Below, piece after piece: positions 25,551 to 34,895 of a DNA stretch of 64,000 bases. The stretch comes from Methylobacterium sp. 77 (GTDB lineage: Bacteria; Pseudomonadota; Alphaproteobacteria; Rhizobiales; Beijerinckiaceae), in NCBI RefSeq assembly GCF_000372825.1, contig NZ_KB910516.1:3453825-3517824 (forward strand), in the 5' to 3' direction. Every line of letters begins with the position of its first letter. Position 1 is the stretch's first letter. Below the pieces are notes generated by a model, which searched no databases, was not told the DNA's origin, and saw only the letters and a program-made list of their open reading frames with translations. The position numbers were made by a program, and so were the translations under genes.

Positions 25551-27878
25551 ATGTCCGGCACCCCGTCCGACATCCGCATCTTCGGCATCCGCCATCACGG
25601 GCCGGGCTCGGCTCGCTCGCTGCGGTCCGCGCTCGATGCCTTCCGGCCCGATTGTCTCCTCATCGAGGGGCCGCCGGATGCCGACGCCCTGATCCCCCTC
25701 GTCGCCGACCCGGCGATGGTGCCGCCGGTCGCCCTGCTCGTCTACCGGGCGGACCGGCCGCAGACTTGCGCCTTCTTCCCGTTCGCGGCCTTCTCGCCCG
25801 AATGGGTGGCGATGCGGCATGGCCTCGCCCAGGGGGCGGCTCTGCGGTTCATCGACCTGCCGCACGCGATCCGGCTCGTCGACGGGTTCGGATCGAGAGA
25901 GGCTGCGCCGGCCGAAAGCGATGCGGTCCCCGCAGTTCCGGCGGCCGACGAGGCGACGGCCGGAACGCCCCTCGCCATCCGGCGCGATCCCCTCGGCGAA
26001 CTGGCCGAGGCCGCTGGCTTTGCAGATGGCGAGCGATGGTGGGACGCGTTCATCGAGAGCCGTGCGGGCGAGGACGGCGACGTGTTCGCGGCGATCCACG
26101 AAGCCATGGCGGCCCTGCGCGAGGGAGCGGACACCGACTCGGCGCGAAGCGCCGATGAGGAGGCGTTTCGCGAGGAGGCCCGCGAGGCGCATATGCGAAC
26201 CTCGATCCGCAAGGCGGCACGGGAGGGTTTCGCGCGCATCGCCGTCGTCTGCGGTGCGTGGCACGCGCCGGCTCTCGCGCGACACGATGCCAAGGGACAG
26301 GTCGGCCTCGATGCCGCGACCCTGAAGGGGCTGGCCCGGACCAAGGTGGCCTGCGCCTGGGCGCCCTGGTCCTATGAGCGCCTCGCCACCGCCAGCGGCT
26401 ACCGGGCCGGGGTGTTGTCGCCCGAATGGTACGATACGCTGTGGAACCACGAGGATCGCGTCGCCGCGCGCTGGCTCGCCCGTGCGGCGTCTCTCCTCCG
26501 CGCCGAGGATCTCGATGCTTCGCCGGCCTCGGTGATCGAGGCTGTCCGCCTCGCCGACGCCCTGGCCGGATTTCGCGGACGGGCGCGCCCCTCCCTCGAC
26601 GACCTGCACGAGGCGGCGCAGGCGACCCTGTGCTTTGCCGACCCGGCACCGATGGCGCTGATCCGGCGCAAGCTCGTCATCGGCGAGCGCCTCGGCACCA
26701 CCCCGCCGGACAGCCCGGGCACGCCGGTGGAGGCGGATTTCACGGCGACCTGCAAGAGCCTGCGCCTCAAACCGGAGGCGGTCGCGGGCGATCTCGTCCT
26801 CGACCTGCGCAAGGATATCGACCTCGCCCGCAGCCACTTCCTCAACCGGCTCCGCCTCATCGGCATCCCCTGGGGGCAGCGCCGGCAGGCGCGCGGGCGA
26901 GGCACCTTCAAGGAGGCGTGGTTCCTCTCCTGGCAGCCCGAATGGGTGGTCGACCTCGTCGCCGCCTCGGCCGATGGCGGCACGGTGGCGGAGGCCGCCG
27001 CCAGCCGGGTGCGGCTGCGGGCCCGTGAGGCGACCCGCGTCGCGGAGCTGTCGAGCCTCATCGGCACGCTCCTCGACGCCGATCTCGCCGGGGCAGCGGA
27101 TGACCTGATCCACGCCCTCAACGACCGCGCCGCCGTCTCGGCGGACGTGTTCGACCTGATGGAGGCGCTGCCGCCGCTCGCCGAACTCGCGCGCTACGGC
27201 TCCGTGCGGTCCGCCGATACCGGGCCGGTGCTGGGCGTGGTGCGCGGGCTGGTGCCGCGCGCCGCAGCGGGACTTAACGCCGCCTGCCAGAGCCTCGACG
27301 ACGAGGCCGCAGCGTCGGCCATGGCACGGATCGTCGGTGTCTCCGCCGCGATCGCGCTCCTCGAGGAGCCCGACCTGTCAACGACCTGGAACGAGGCCCT
27401 TCGCGGCCTCGCCGACCAAGCGCACGTGCATGGCCGCGTCGTCGGCCGCGCCGTGCGGCTCCTGTTCGACGGTGGCCTCCTCACCGCAGCACAGGCCGGC
27501 GACCGGCTCCGCCTCGCCCTGTCCCGCGCGTCCGGCGCGGCCGCGGCCGCCGCCTGGATCGACGGGTTCATGGAGGAGAGCGGCATGGCGCTGATCCATG
27601 GCGGCACCTTGCTCGCCGTTCTGGACGATTGGCTCTCCGGCCTCGACGCGACCATCTTCACCGAGCTGCTGCCTCTCCTGCGCCGCACCTTCGCGACGAT
27701 CCCGCAGGGCGAGCGGCGGGCCATCGGCGAGGCACTCGTGCGTCCCGGTGAGAGCGTCACCGACGGTGAGGGGACGGGTCGCTATTTCGATGCCGAACGC
27801 GCCGCCAGGGTGCTCCCGATCCTGCGGCTTCTCCTCGGCCCCGAATCGCTCCCCGCGACCACGGAGGATGCATCATGA
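25551..27878 (+). CDS. DUF5682 family protein, possible EreA/ChaN/TraB-like hydrolase fold
   Basis: The 775-residue protein opens with RIFGIRHHGPGSARSL (residues 9-24), then CLLIEGPPDADALI (35-48). Around residue 235 it has VVCGAWHAPAL. The GxxHxGP, IEGP and GxxH spacing resembles the catalytic motifs of EreA/ChaN/TraB-type proteins, but this is a comparison by eye. The C-terminal two thirds are helical without clear motifs. I assign DUF5682 from motifs and neighbours. It ends in an ATGA overlap with the VWA gene. Confidence 0.75.
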   Translation: MSGTPSDIRIFGIRHHGPGSARSLRSALDAFRPDCLLIEGPPDADALIPLVADPAMVPPVALLVYRADRPQTCAFFPFAAFSPEWVAMRHGLAQGAALRFIDLPHAIRLVDGFGSREAAPAESDAVPAVPAADEATAGTPLAIRRDPLGELAEAAGFADGERWWDAFIESRAGEDGDVFAAIHEAMAALREGADTDSARSADEEAFREEAREAHMRTSIRKAAREGFARIAVVCGAWHAPALARHDAKGQVGLDAATLKGLARTKVACAWAPWSYERLATASGYRAGVLSPEWYDTLWNHEDRVAARWLARAASLLRAEDLDASPASVIEAVRLADALAGFRGRARPSLDDLHEAAQATLCFADPAPMALIRRKLVIGERLGTTPPDSPGTPVEADFTATCKSLRLKPEAVAGDLVLDLRKDIDLARSHFLNRLRLIGIPWGQRRQARGRGTFKEAWFLSWQPEWVVDLVAASADGGTVAEAAASRVRLRAREATRVAELSSLIGTLLDADLAGAADDLIHALNDRAAVSADVFDLMEALPPLAELARYGSVRSADTGPVLGVVRGLVPRAAAGLNAACQSLDDEAAASAMARIVGVSAAIALLEEPDLSTTWNEALRGLADQAHVHGRVVGRAVRLLFDGGLLTAAQAGDRLRLALSRASGAAAAAAWIDGFMEESGMALIHGGTLLAVLDDWLSGLDATIFTELLPLLRRTFATIPQGERRAIGEALVRPGESVTDGEGTGRYFDAERAARVLPILRLLLGPESLPATTEDAS

Positions 27879-29035
27879 GCGAGACCGAACGTCTGCGCCG
27901 CTGGCGCCTCGTTCTCGGCGGAGGCGCGGCGGACGGCACCGGGCACGGACTTTCCGGCCGCGATGCCGGCATGGACCGGGCGCTGGGCGCCCTCTACGAT
28001 TCCGACCGGAAGGGCAGCCTCGGTGCCTCGTCCCCGTCCGTGCCGCGCTGGCTCGGCGACATCCGCGACTATTTCCCGACCTCCGTCGTGCAGGTGATGC
28101 AGCGCGACGCCTTCGACCGGCTCGATCTCAAGCGCATGCTCACCGAGCCCGAGATGCTGGAGGCGGTGATCCCCGATGTCGCCCTGGTCTCGACGCTGAT
28201 CTCCATGCGCGGGCTGCTGGGCGGCAAGACCAAGGAGACCGCCCGGCTCGTGGTGCGCAAGGTGGTGGAGGCCCTGATGCGGAAGCTCGAAGAGCCCCTG
28301 CGCCAGGCGGTGACCGGTGCCATCGACCGTGCGAGCGTGAACCGGCGGCCGCGCCACGCGGAGATCGACTGGAACCGCACCATCCGGGCCAACCTGCGCC
28401 ATTACCAGGCCGAGTACCGCACCATCATCCCCGAGACCCGGTTCGGCCACGGACGACGCCAGAGCGCCAGCCTCAAGGACGTGATCCTGTGCATCGACCA
28501 ATCCGGCTCGATGGCGAGTTCGGTCGTCTATTCGAGCATCTTCGGCGCGGTGATGGCGTCGCTGCCGGCGGTGTCCACCCGGCTCGTGGTGTTCGACACC
28601 GAAGTGGTCGACCTCTCCGACGCGTTGGAGGATCCGGTGGAGGTGCTGTTCTCGGTCCAGCTCGGCGGCGGCACCGACATCAACCGGGCGCTGGGCTATT
28701 GCGAATCCCGGATCACCCGACCCGAGGACACGATCCTAGTCCTGATCTCGGACCTCTACGAGGGCGGCGTCGAGGCCGGCCTCCTGTCGCGCGCCCAGCG
28801 GATGGTGGCGTCGGGCGTGCAGGTGGTGGCGCTGCTGGCTTTATCGGACGAGGGCGCGCCGTCCTACGACCGGGCGCTGGCCGGCCGTCTCGCCGCCCTG
28901 GGCGTGCCCGCCTTCGCCTGCACGCCGGACCTGTTCCCCGACATGATGGCGGCGGCGATCCGGAAAGCGGACCTCACGGCCTGGGCCGCCTCAGCCGGCA
29001 TCGCCGCCATCCCAGCCGCAGGTGGGCCCGGATGA
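27875..29035 (+). CDS. VWA-domain protein (MoxR partner)
   Basis: The 386-residue protein has a helical N-terminal half. A C-terminal von Willebrand A domain carries a complete MIDAS metal site: D208, S210 and S212 in CIDQSGSMASS, the threonine in QLGGGTDINRAL and the aspartate in VLISDLYEGG. There is no signal peptide or transmembrane helix, so it is cytoplasmic (CoxE/ViaA-like arrangement). MoxR/VWA pairs act together. It is the last gene of the five-gene operon. Confidence 0.88.
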   Translation: MSETERLRRWRLVLGGGAADGTGHGLSGRDAGMDRALGALYDSDRKGSLGASSPSVPRWLGDIRDYFPTSVVQVMQRDAFDRLDLKRMLTEPEMLEAVIPDVALVSTLISMRGLLGGKTKETARLVVRKVVEALMRKLEEPLRQAVTGAIDRASVNRRPRHAEIDWNRTIRANLRHYQAEYRTIIPETRFGHGRRQSASLKDVILCIDQSGSMASSVVYSSIFGAVMASLPAVSTRLVVFDTEVVDLSDALEDPVEVLFSVQLGGGTDINRALGYCESRITRPEDTILVLISDLYEGGVEAGLLSRAQRMVASGVQVVALLALSDEGAPSYDRALAGRLAALGVPAFACTPDLFPDMMAAAIRKADLTAWAASAGIAAIPAAGGPG

Positions 29036-29200
29036 GCCGAGCCCCCTGATTCCGATATGGCTCCTTACGCCGATGCAATGACAGTGAGGCTGGGTCTCCC
29101 GCCAGGCAGGGCCGGGTGAGACGTCCTCGCCCCTCGCAGCCTCCGTTTGGGAATCCGGCGGGACCGGGTCGGCGACGCGGCGCGCCCTATCGGAGCCGAT

Positions 29201-29818
29201 CTATCCGAGATGAAGCGGCGGCGTGGGCCGGCCGGCTTCGCTGGCCGCGGCGTTCTCGTTCAGGCGTCCCGTGGCGACGTCGTAGACGAAGCCGAAGATC
29301 GGGATGCGGGTCGGCACGAGGGGATGCGCGCGGATGCGCCGGACATCCGACGTGACGGCGTGGCTCTGCTCGGGGATGGTCAGCCAGTCGATGTCGCGGC
29401 CGGCCGGTGAACCGCCGCCATGCTGCGGATTCGACCATACCGTGCCGTCGAAGGTGGCGGTGTCGAGATTGTCGGCGAGGAGATCGCCGATGGTGGCATC
29501 GGTGAACAGCTCCATGCCGCAATTCGTGTGGTGGATCACGAAGAACGCCTCGGTGCCGAGGAGCTTGTGCGAGATCACCAGCGAGCGGATCGCATCGTCG
29601 CTGGCGCGTCCGCCGGCATTGCGGATCACGTGCGCGTCGCCCTCGCTGAGGCCGGCATATTTCGCCGGATCGAGCCGGGCATCCATGCAGGTCAGGATGG
29701 CGAAGCGGCGGCGCGGCGGAAGGGCGAGGCCGCCCTTGTCGAAGGCCTCCGCATAGCGGTCATTGGCCGTGCGAATGTCTCGATAGGCTTCGGGCTCGGC
29801 GGCGATGTCGGCGGACAT
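29201..29818 (-). CDS. Beta-class carbonic anhydrase
   Basis: The protein is about 205 residues from the ATG ending at 29818, after a GAGG ribosome-binding site; the longer frame upstream is low-complexity and not coding. It has zinc ligand C44 in LTCMDARLD (with D46 and R48 as the dyad) and H97/C100 in IHHTNCGM. It hydrates CO2 to bicarbonate in the cytoplasm. Members of this subgroup are found beside metabolic genes in methylotrophs. It is downstream of the 2-oxoglutarate oxygenase gene in the same direction. Confidence 0.9.
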   Translation of the reverse strand: MSADIAAEPEAYRDIRTANDRYAEAFDKGGLALPPRRRFAILTCMDARLDPAKYAGLSEGDAHVIRNAGGRASDDAIRSLVISHKLLGTEAFFVIHHTNCGMELFTDATIGDLLADNLDTATFDGTVWSNPQHGGGSPAGRDIDWLTIPEQSHAVTSDVRRIRAHPLVPTRIPIFGFVYDVATGRLNENAAASEAGRPTPPLHLG

Positions 29819-29981
29819 GGATGGCAAACCTCGATGCGGACGATGGCGTGGCTGAACATGGCGGCGACGCCGCCGAGATGGGCGGCGTCGGAGATCCCGT
29901 GCCGAACTTCGCCGTTCCGAACTCCGCCATGCCAGGGCGGCGCGCGCAGGAAATCGGAAACGGCCTGCCGGAAGCCGCCGC

Positions 29982-31043
29982 TCATGCGGCCCCCGTTTCG
30001 GCGAGATCGCCATAGAACCGCGCCGCGACATCGGGATGGGAGCGCAGGCGGCCCTTGAGGTAGTTGCGCCCGACTTCGTGGAACAGCGGGTTGTCGGGGT
30101 CGCTCGCCGGGCCGCGCGCCTCGGCGGCGAGATCCGCCGGCAGCTCGAGCAGGGGCACGGTGGCGTCGTGGCGGGCGCCGAGGAAGAATGCGACGGAGAG
30201 GCGGTCGAGGCCCGCCGGAGGGGTCACGACCCGGTGGATCGTCGCGCGCAGATAGCCGTTGGAGGCGAGTTCGAGCAGCTCGCCGATATTGACGACGAAG
30301 CTACCCTCGACCGGCTCGGCCGCGATCCACCCGTCCGGCCCCTCGACTTCGAGACCGCTCTGCTCGTCTTGGACCAGCAGGGTCAGGAAGCCGCTATCCT
30401 TGTGGGCGCCGACGCCCTGCTCTCCCTGCGTCGCCTCGCGGCCGGGATAGCGGATGATCTTGATGTGCTGGTTCGGCGCGCCCGCATAGATCGGCGCGAA
30501 CACGTCTTCCGGCTGTCCCAGGGCGAGGGCGAAGGCGCGCAGCAGGCGAAGCCCGAGTTGCGTCACGGCCTCCTGCCAGCGCAGCAGGCCGATGCGGAGT
30601 TCGGGGAGGCCGACGGGCCATTGGTTGGGCCCCTGCAACCGGGCCCAGGGGGGCGAGGCGGCGGATGGGGACAGGGTTACGCGCTCGGCGCCGATATCGA
30701 ACTGTTCGCGCCAATCCGGTGCGCCGCGCGTGATCTCGCGGCCGGCCGCCGTGTAGCCGCGGAAATGGGGCGAGCGCACCATCGCCACGGCCTGTTTCTC
30801 CGGGAGTGACAGGGCGAAGAAACGCCGCGCCAGGGCCTGGACCTGCGCGATCTCCGCCAAGGCGATGCCGTGCCCGGTGAGGTGGAAGAAGCCGACATCG
30901 CGCGCAGCGTCGCGCAATTCGGCGAGGAAGACCGCCCGTTCGGCCGGTCCTGCATCGAGCCGGCGCAGGTCGAGATGCGGGATTGCAGAGGTGTGACGAC
31001 AGGATTCAGGCGGTTCCCGGCGCGCCACGGAGGAGGCCGCCAT
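29982..31043 (-). CDS. 2-oxoglutarate/Fe(II)-dependent oxygenase (isopenicillin N synthase family)
   Basis: The 353-residue protein has the N-terminal DIOX_N region ([13 protein letters not shown]), iron ligands H214 and D216 in [12 protein letters not shown] and H270 in RATIHRVV. The 2-oxoglutarate-binding R281-x-S283 is in DRLSVAFF. The typical product is a cytosolic dioxygenase that hydroxylates or desaturates small molecules; the substrate is unknown. Its start lies 2 bp after the metY stop, so the two are probably co-expressed. Confidence 0.87.
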   Translation of the reverse strand: MAASSVARREPPESCRHTSAIPHLDLRRLDAGPAERAVFLAELRDAARDVGFFHLTGHGIALAEIAQVQALARRFFALSLPEKQAVAMVRSPHFRGYTAAGREITRGAPDWREQFDIGAERVTLSPSAASPPWARLQGPNQWPVGLPELRIGLLRWQEAVTQLGLRLLRAFALALGQPEDVFAPIYAGAPNQHIKIIRYPGREATQGEQGVGAHKDSGFLTLLVQDEQSGLEVEGPDGWIAAEPVEGSFVVNIGELLELASNGYLRATIHRVVTPPAGLDRLSVAFFLGARHDATVPLLELPADLAAEARGPASDPDNPLFHEVGRNYLKGRLRSHPDVAARFYGDLAETGAA

Positions 31044-31045
31044 GG

Positions 31046-32401
31046 TCAGGCCGCCTTCGCGAAGGCGCCGACCGAAGCCAGGGCCTGGTCGAGATCGGCC
31101 AGGATGTCGTCGATATGTTCGAGGCCGATGGAGAGGCGGACATAGCCGTCGGACACGCCGGTGGCGCGCCGGTCGTCGGCCGAGAGCTGCGAATGGGTAG
31201 TGGTGGCCGGATGGATGGCGAGGCTGCGCGCATCGCCGATATTGGCCACGTGATAGAACAGCGACAGGGCCTCGATGAAGCGGCGCCCGGCCTCGCGACC
31301 GGCGACGAGTTCGAACCCGACGAGGCCGCCATAACCTCCCGTGAGGTATTTTTCAGCCCGTTCGCGTGCCTTGCCGGTGAGGTGCGAGGGATGGATCACC
31401 CGCTCGATTTCGGGCCGACCGGCCAGGTAATCGACCACCGCCTGCGCATTTCGGCTGTGGCGTTCGATGCGCAGGGCCACGGTCTCCAACCCCTGCAGGG
31501 TCAGGAAGGCGTTGATGGGCGATACGGCGGGGCCGAGGTCGCGCAGCAGCCGGACCCGGGCACGCAGGATGTAGGCGATCGGGCCGAGGGGCTTGGCGGC
31601 CTCCGTCCAGACCGCGCCGTGATAGCTCGGATCCGGCGTGTTGAGGGCGGGCTGGCGCTCGGGATGGGCCGACCAGTCGAACCGCCCACCATCGATGATC
31701 GCGCCGCCGATGGCGATGCCGTGACCGCCGAGATACTTGGTGGTGGAATAGACCACGATCGCCGCGCCATGGTCGAACGGGCGCGCCAGGAGCGGCGCGG
31801 CGGTGTTGTCGACGATGAGCGGGATGCCGAAGCCACGGCCGATCTCGGCCACCTCGGCGATGGGGAAGACGGCGAGTTTCGGATTGGCGAGGGTCTCGCC
31901 GTAATAGGCGCGCGTGCGATCGTCGGTGGCGCGGCGGAAATTCTCGGGATCGGATGGGTCGACGAAGCGGACCTCGATCCCCTGCTCGGCGAGCGTATTG
32001 GCGAAGAGGTTCCAGGTGCCGCCATAGAGATCGGTGGAGGCGACGATGTTGTCGCCCACCCGTGCGAGGTTCTGCACCGACAGGGCGGACGCCGCCTGGC
32101 CCGAGGCCAGGGCGAGGGCGGCCGCACCGCCTTCGAGGGCGGCGAGGCGCTGCTCCAGCACGTCGACGGTGGGGTTCGTCACGCGGGTGTAGAGGTGGCC
32201 GAGTTCCTTCAAGGCAAACAGGTTCTCGGCATGGGTCGTGTCCCGGAACTGGAACGAGGTGGTCTGGTGGATCGGCACCGCCACCGAGCCGGTGGTCGGA
32301 TCGGCCCGCCATCCCGCATGCAAAGCGAGGGTCTCGGGGTGGAGCGAGGCCGCGGGGCTCGGGCTCGAGATGCTGGAATTCGACGTGCTCGGCTTCGACA
32401 T
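31046..32401 (-). CDS. metY: O-acetylhomoserine sulfhydrylase, PLP-dependent
   Basis: The 451-residue protein is of the Cys/Met-metabolism PLP family, with the cofactor lysine K222 in VVYSTTKYLGGHG, the phosphate-binding LYTRVTNPT segment and PLIVDNTAAPLLARPFDHGA. Length and motifs fit O-acetylhomoserine aminocarboxypropyltransferase (direct sulfhydrylation to homocysteine) better than cystathionine enzymes. A 20-residue serine/proline-rich N-terminus precedes the fold. The leader contains a palindrome overlapping a TTGACA hexamer. Confidence 0.88.
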   Translation of the reverse strand: MSKPSTSNSSISSPSPAASLHPETLALHAGWRADPTTGSVAVPIHQTTSFQFRDTTHAENLFALKELGHLYTRVTNPTVDVLEQRLAALEGGAAALALASGQAASALSVQNLARVGDNIVASTDLYGGTWNLFANTLAEQGIEVRFVDPSDPENFRRATDDRTRAYYGETLANPKLAVFPIAEVAEIGRGFGIPLIVDNTAAPLLARPFDHGAAIVVYSTTKYLGGHGIAIGGAIIDGGRFDWSAHPERQPALNTPDPSYHGAVWTEAAKPLGPIAYILRARVRLLRDLGPAVSPINAFLTLQGLETVALRIERHSRNAQAVVDYLAGRPEIERVIHPSHLTGKARERAEKYLTGGYGGLVGFELVAGREAGRRFIEALSLFYHVANIGDARSLAIHPATTTHSQLSADDRRATGVSDGYVRLSIGLEHIDDILADLDQALASVGAFAKAA

Positions 32402-32499
32402 GGAACAGCTCCGTTGAACGTCGGGTCGGCGTGTGATCTGGACAGACCATGGCGGATCGACCGCCGCCTCGACGAGACGGCGCAGACTCGACCAATACG

Positions 32500-32519
32500 G
32501 AATTAGCCAAGACTAATTC
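32500..32519 (-). promoter_or_regulatory. Palindrome in metY promoter region
   Basis: The perfect 7-bp inverted repeat GAATTAG-N6-CTAATTC lies about 100 bp before metY. On the reverse strand it directly follows TTGACA, a possible -35 element, so it could be the operator of a dimeric regulator. Which regulator is unknown. Confidence 0.4.
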
Positions 32520-32945
32520 TGTCAAAGGTTTAGTTCGGCAATATCCGGCACGTATTACGGCTTTATGCCGATCGCACACAGACACTATTCAAGACTACCC
32601 TCACATCATGAGGCACTTGCCGTCTCTGTCAACGGAATGCATTTTCGATTTTCGGCGCAGATCGGCGTAAAGTATTTGGCGACGAGAGCATCGGAGAAAG
32701 CAAACTTCCATCCTGCTCGGTGGCCCGGCCGGAATTGCCTGGATCTTCGGCGGGAGCGCCGCAGGGCGAGCGGGACCTTCGCTGGCTTTGCAGGTACAGG
32801 CTCTTATGGGCCTTGCCGCGATCGGGCGGGCGATGCTCGCGGGGTAAAACCCCTCTCGGAGCGCTTCGCGACGCTGTGGATGCCGGCTCTTCATGGGAGA
32901 GCGCGTTTCCAGGTCGGCGGCGGTGACGGTCTTGGATCGTCCGGG

Positions 32946-32974
32946 AGGCACCGCGCCGAGCGGCCACGGTGCCT
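32946..32974 (-). terminator. Terminator-like hairpin after mop
   Basis: Arms AGGCACCG (32946-32953) and CGGTGCCT (32967-32974) form an 8-bp stem with a GC-rich inner part, about 12 bp beyond the mop stop. There is no T-run, so factor-independent termination is uncertain. Confidence 0.45.
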
Positions 32975-32986
32975 CTTGGGTTGCCT

Positions 32987-33196
32987 TCAGTCGACGGCGA
33001 TCATCACGTCGGACGCCTTGACGACGGCATAGGCCTCGCCGCCGACGGTGAGCCCCAGGCTGTCCACCGCTTCGTTGGTGATCGACGAGGTGATGACCGT
33101 GCCGTTGGCAACTTCGATCTTCACATGAGCGGTCGTGGCGCCCTTCTCGACGGAGACGACCTTGCCCTTGAGGGTATTGCGAGCGCTGATCTTCAT
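32987..33196 (-). CDS. mop: Molybdenum-pterin-binding (Mop/TOBE) protein
   Basis: The 69-residue protein is a single TOBE/Mop domain (SARNTLKGKVVSVEKGATTAHVKIE, then SITNEAVDSLGLTVGGEAYAVVKASDVMIAVD), the full length of molbindins. It binds molybdate or tungstate oxyanions in the cytoplasm as a storage or buffering oligomer. AAGGACATGCC before the ATG is a good ribosome-binding site. It lies 11 bp downstream of modA and is clearly in the same operon. Confidence 0.92.
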   Translation of the reverse strand: MKISARNTLKGKVVSVEKGATTAHVKIEVANGTVITSSITNEAVDSLGLTVGGEAYAVVKASDVMIAVD

Positions 33197-33207
33197 GGCA
33201 TGTCCTT

Positions 33208-33990
33208 TTACTGTGCTGGCGTGTTGCCGAGGACCGTGAAACCCTGAGCTTCGAAGAAGGGTTTGCCTTCGTCTCCCTTCAGGAAATCGAGGAAGCGTGC
33301 CGCTCCATTACCTTTGGCCTCGGCCGTGACGGCGAACGGGTACACCACCGGAGGATGGCTGTCCGCCGGAAAGACGCCGACGACCTTCACCCCCGGATCG
33401 GATTTGGCATCGCTCTCGTAGACCACGCCGAGGGGCGCCTCGCCGCGCGAGACCAGGAGCAGGGCCGCCCGCACGTTGTCGGCCTGGGCGAGGCGCGGCT
33501 GCAAGCCTCCCCACAGGCCGAGCTTCTCGAAGGCGGCCTTGGCATATTTGCCGATCGGCACGGAATTGACCTCGCCGGTGGCGAGACGCCCGTCGGCGCC
33601 AAGGGCTGCGGCGAATCCCTCCGCCGTGAACGGCACGTCGGCGGTCTTGGCATCCTTCGGGGCGACGACCACGATGCGGTTGCCCAGCAGGTTCACCCGG
33701 GTCTCGGGGCGGATGAGGTTCTTCTTGGCGAGGTACTCCATCCATTCGAGATCGGCCGAGGCGAACAGGTCGGCCGGTGCGCCGGATTCGATCTGCCGCG
33801 CCAGGGCCGAGGATGCGGCGTAGCTCGCCTTCACCTCGACACCGCTCTTGGCGGCGAAGGCCTTGCTGGCATTGTCGAGGGCGTTCTTCAGGCTTGCGGC
33901 CGCGAACACCGTCGCCGTCTCGGCAGCCTGGGCGGCGGGGGCCAGAACGACGAGGCCGGCGAGGAGGAGGGCACGGAGTGAGGTCAGCAT
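33208..33990 (-). CDS. modA: Molybdate ABC transporter substrate-binding protein
   Basis: The protein is about 260 residues from the ATG ending at 33990, which begins a clear signal peptide (SLRALLLAGLVVLAPAAQAAE). It has ModA landmarks: VFAAASLKNALD, a central GDVNS-like TGEVNSVP region and PLGVVYESDAKSDPGVKVVGVFP. A frame extension to 34038 (GTG) would bury the signal peptide. ModA binds molybdate in the periplasm and passes it to ModBC, neither of which is encoded here. Confidence 0.9.
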   Translation of the reverse strand: MLTSLRALLLAGLVVLAPAAQAAETATVFAAASLKNALDNASKAFAAKSGVEVKASYAASSALARQIESGAPADLFASADLEWMEYLAKKNLIRPETRVNLLGNRIVVVAPKDAKTADVPFTAEGFAAALGADGRLATGEVNSVPIGKYAKAAFEKLGLWGGLQPRLAQADNVRAALLLVSRGEAPLGVVYESDAKSDPGVKVVGVFPADSHPPVVYPFAVTAEAKGNGAARFLDFLKGDEGKPFFEAQGFTVLGNTPAQ

Positions 33991-34065
33991 GCGGCAGGTC
34001 TTTCCGGATCGGTCGCTGGAGGAATCGAAGTGAAGCACAGTCTTCGGAGGCGCCGACCCGACCGG

Positions 34066-34890
34066 TCAGGCCAGAACGGCGTGGAGGGGCAAGATGATGT
34101 CGAGGCGGCCGAGCATGCGGCGGAAATCCTCGATCCCGTAGCGCTCGTCCTCGGTCACGAGACCGAGGATCATCCCGCTCCCCGGCACCGCGTGAGGCGC
34201 GATCGCGGCGACCGCGTCCTCCAGCGGATCGAGCAGCGGACGATGACCGCAGGCCGTGTCGAGATAGCTCCGCAGCCAGGGAAGGTGCGTGCTGGACAGG
34301 GTCAGGACGCCGACCTCGGGATGGCGCGCATCGAGGTCGCGCATGAAGCCGTCGACGATGTCGCGGGTCTTTTCGGCCGAGAACAGGAAATCTCCGCTCT
34401 CGACCAGGGCGACGAGGGACGAGGCATCGACGAGGTGGACCTGAGCGCCGCGCCCTTGCGCCTCGGCATCTGCGTAGGCACGCAAGGCTTCGCTCTCCAC
34501 CATGGAGCGCACGCCCAGCACCGCGACGTCCCGCTCGCCGGCGAGCGCGAGGGCATTCCGGATCGGCGGCCTGACGCCGAATACGGGAGGCCCGATCACA
34601 CCGGCGAGGTCGTCGAGGACCGTGACCGAGGGCGCGTTCGAGGCCACGAGCACGGCGGCGGGCGAGAATCCGTCCAGGAATCGCAAGGTCCGCTGCAGGA
34701 TGCCGAGGAGTTCGGGACGGCTTTTCTCGCCATAGGGAAAGCTGGCCCGATCGGCGAAGTAGACGATGTCCTGCTTCGGGAGAAGGCGCCGGATCAGCGT
34801 GACCGCGGCATAGCTGCCGATCCCGGCGTCGAACACGGCGACGGGTCGGTGGAGCGCATGACGCGTGGCGTCATCGACGATCGCGCGCAT
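34066..34890 (-). CDS. MurI-like protein with both catalytic cysteines replaced by serine
   Basis: The 274-residue protein follows the glutamate racemase fold. VFDAGIGSYAAVTLIRRLLP corresponds to the family's VFDSGxGG start and YFADRASFPYGEKS is almost canonical. The two catalytic cysteine motifs read VASNAPS (normally ACNTAS) and LSSTHLP (normally LGCTHYP), so both catalytic residues are serine. Glutamate racemase activity is therefore unlikely; it may bind a ligand or catalyse something else. It lies between the alcohol dehydrogenase (5-bp gap) and modA. Confidence 0.75.
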   Translation of the reverse strand: MRAIVDDATRHALHRPVAVFDAGIGSYAAVTLIRRLLPKQDIVYFADRASFPYGEKSRPELLGILQRTLRFLDGFSPAAVLVASNAPSVTVLDDLAGVIGPPVFGVRPPIRNALALAGERDVAVLGVRSMVESEALRAYADAEAQGRGAQVHLVDASSLVALVESGDFLFSAEKTRDIVDGFMRDLDARHPEVGVLTLSSTHLPWLRSYLDTACGHRPLLDPLEDAVAAIAPHAVPGSGMILGLVTEDERYGIEDFRRMLGRLDIILPLHAVLA

Positions 34891-34895
34891 GAGGT

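Larger units (their letters stand above)
32402..32986. other. Intergenic region upstream of metY
   Basis: This is 585 bp between metY and mop, both leftward. I see no gene. I searched the reverse strand for SAM-II-type riboswitch landmarks and found none. It holds the metY promoter area and, at its right end, the hairpin after mop. Confidence 0.45.

Noticed and set aside
24005-25588. Minus-strand open frame opposite the MoxR gene
   Set aside because: Shadow frame caused by GC codon bias; no domain and it covers the real genes.
29819-30031. N-terminal extension of the carbonic anhydrase
   Set aside because: Arginine-rich low-complexity sequence overlapping the oxygenase gene; a proper ATG with ribosome-binding site lies at 29818.
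32402-32986. SAM riboswitch before metY
   Set aside because: No SAM-II landmarks visible on the reverse strand.
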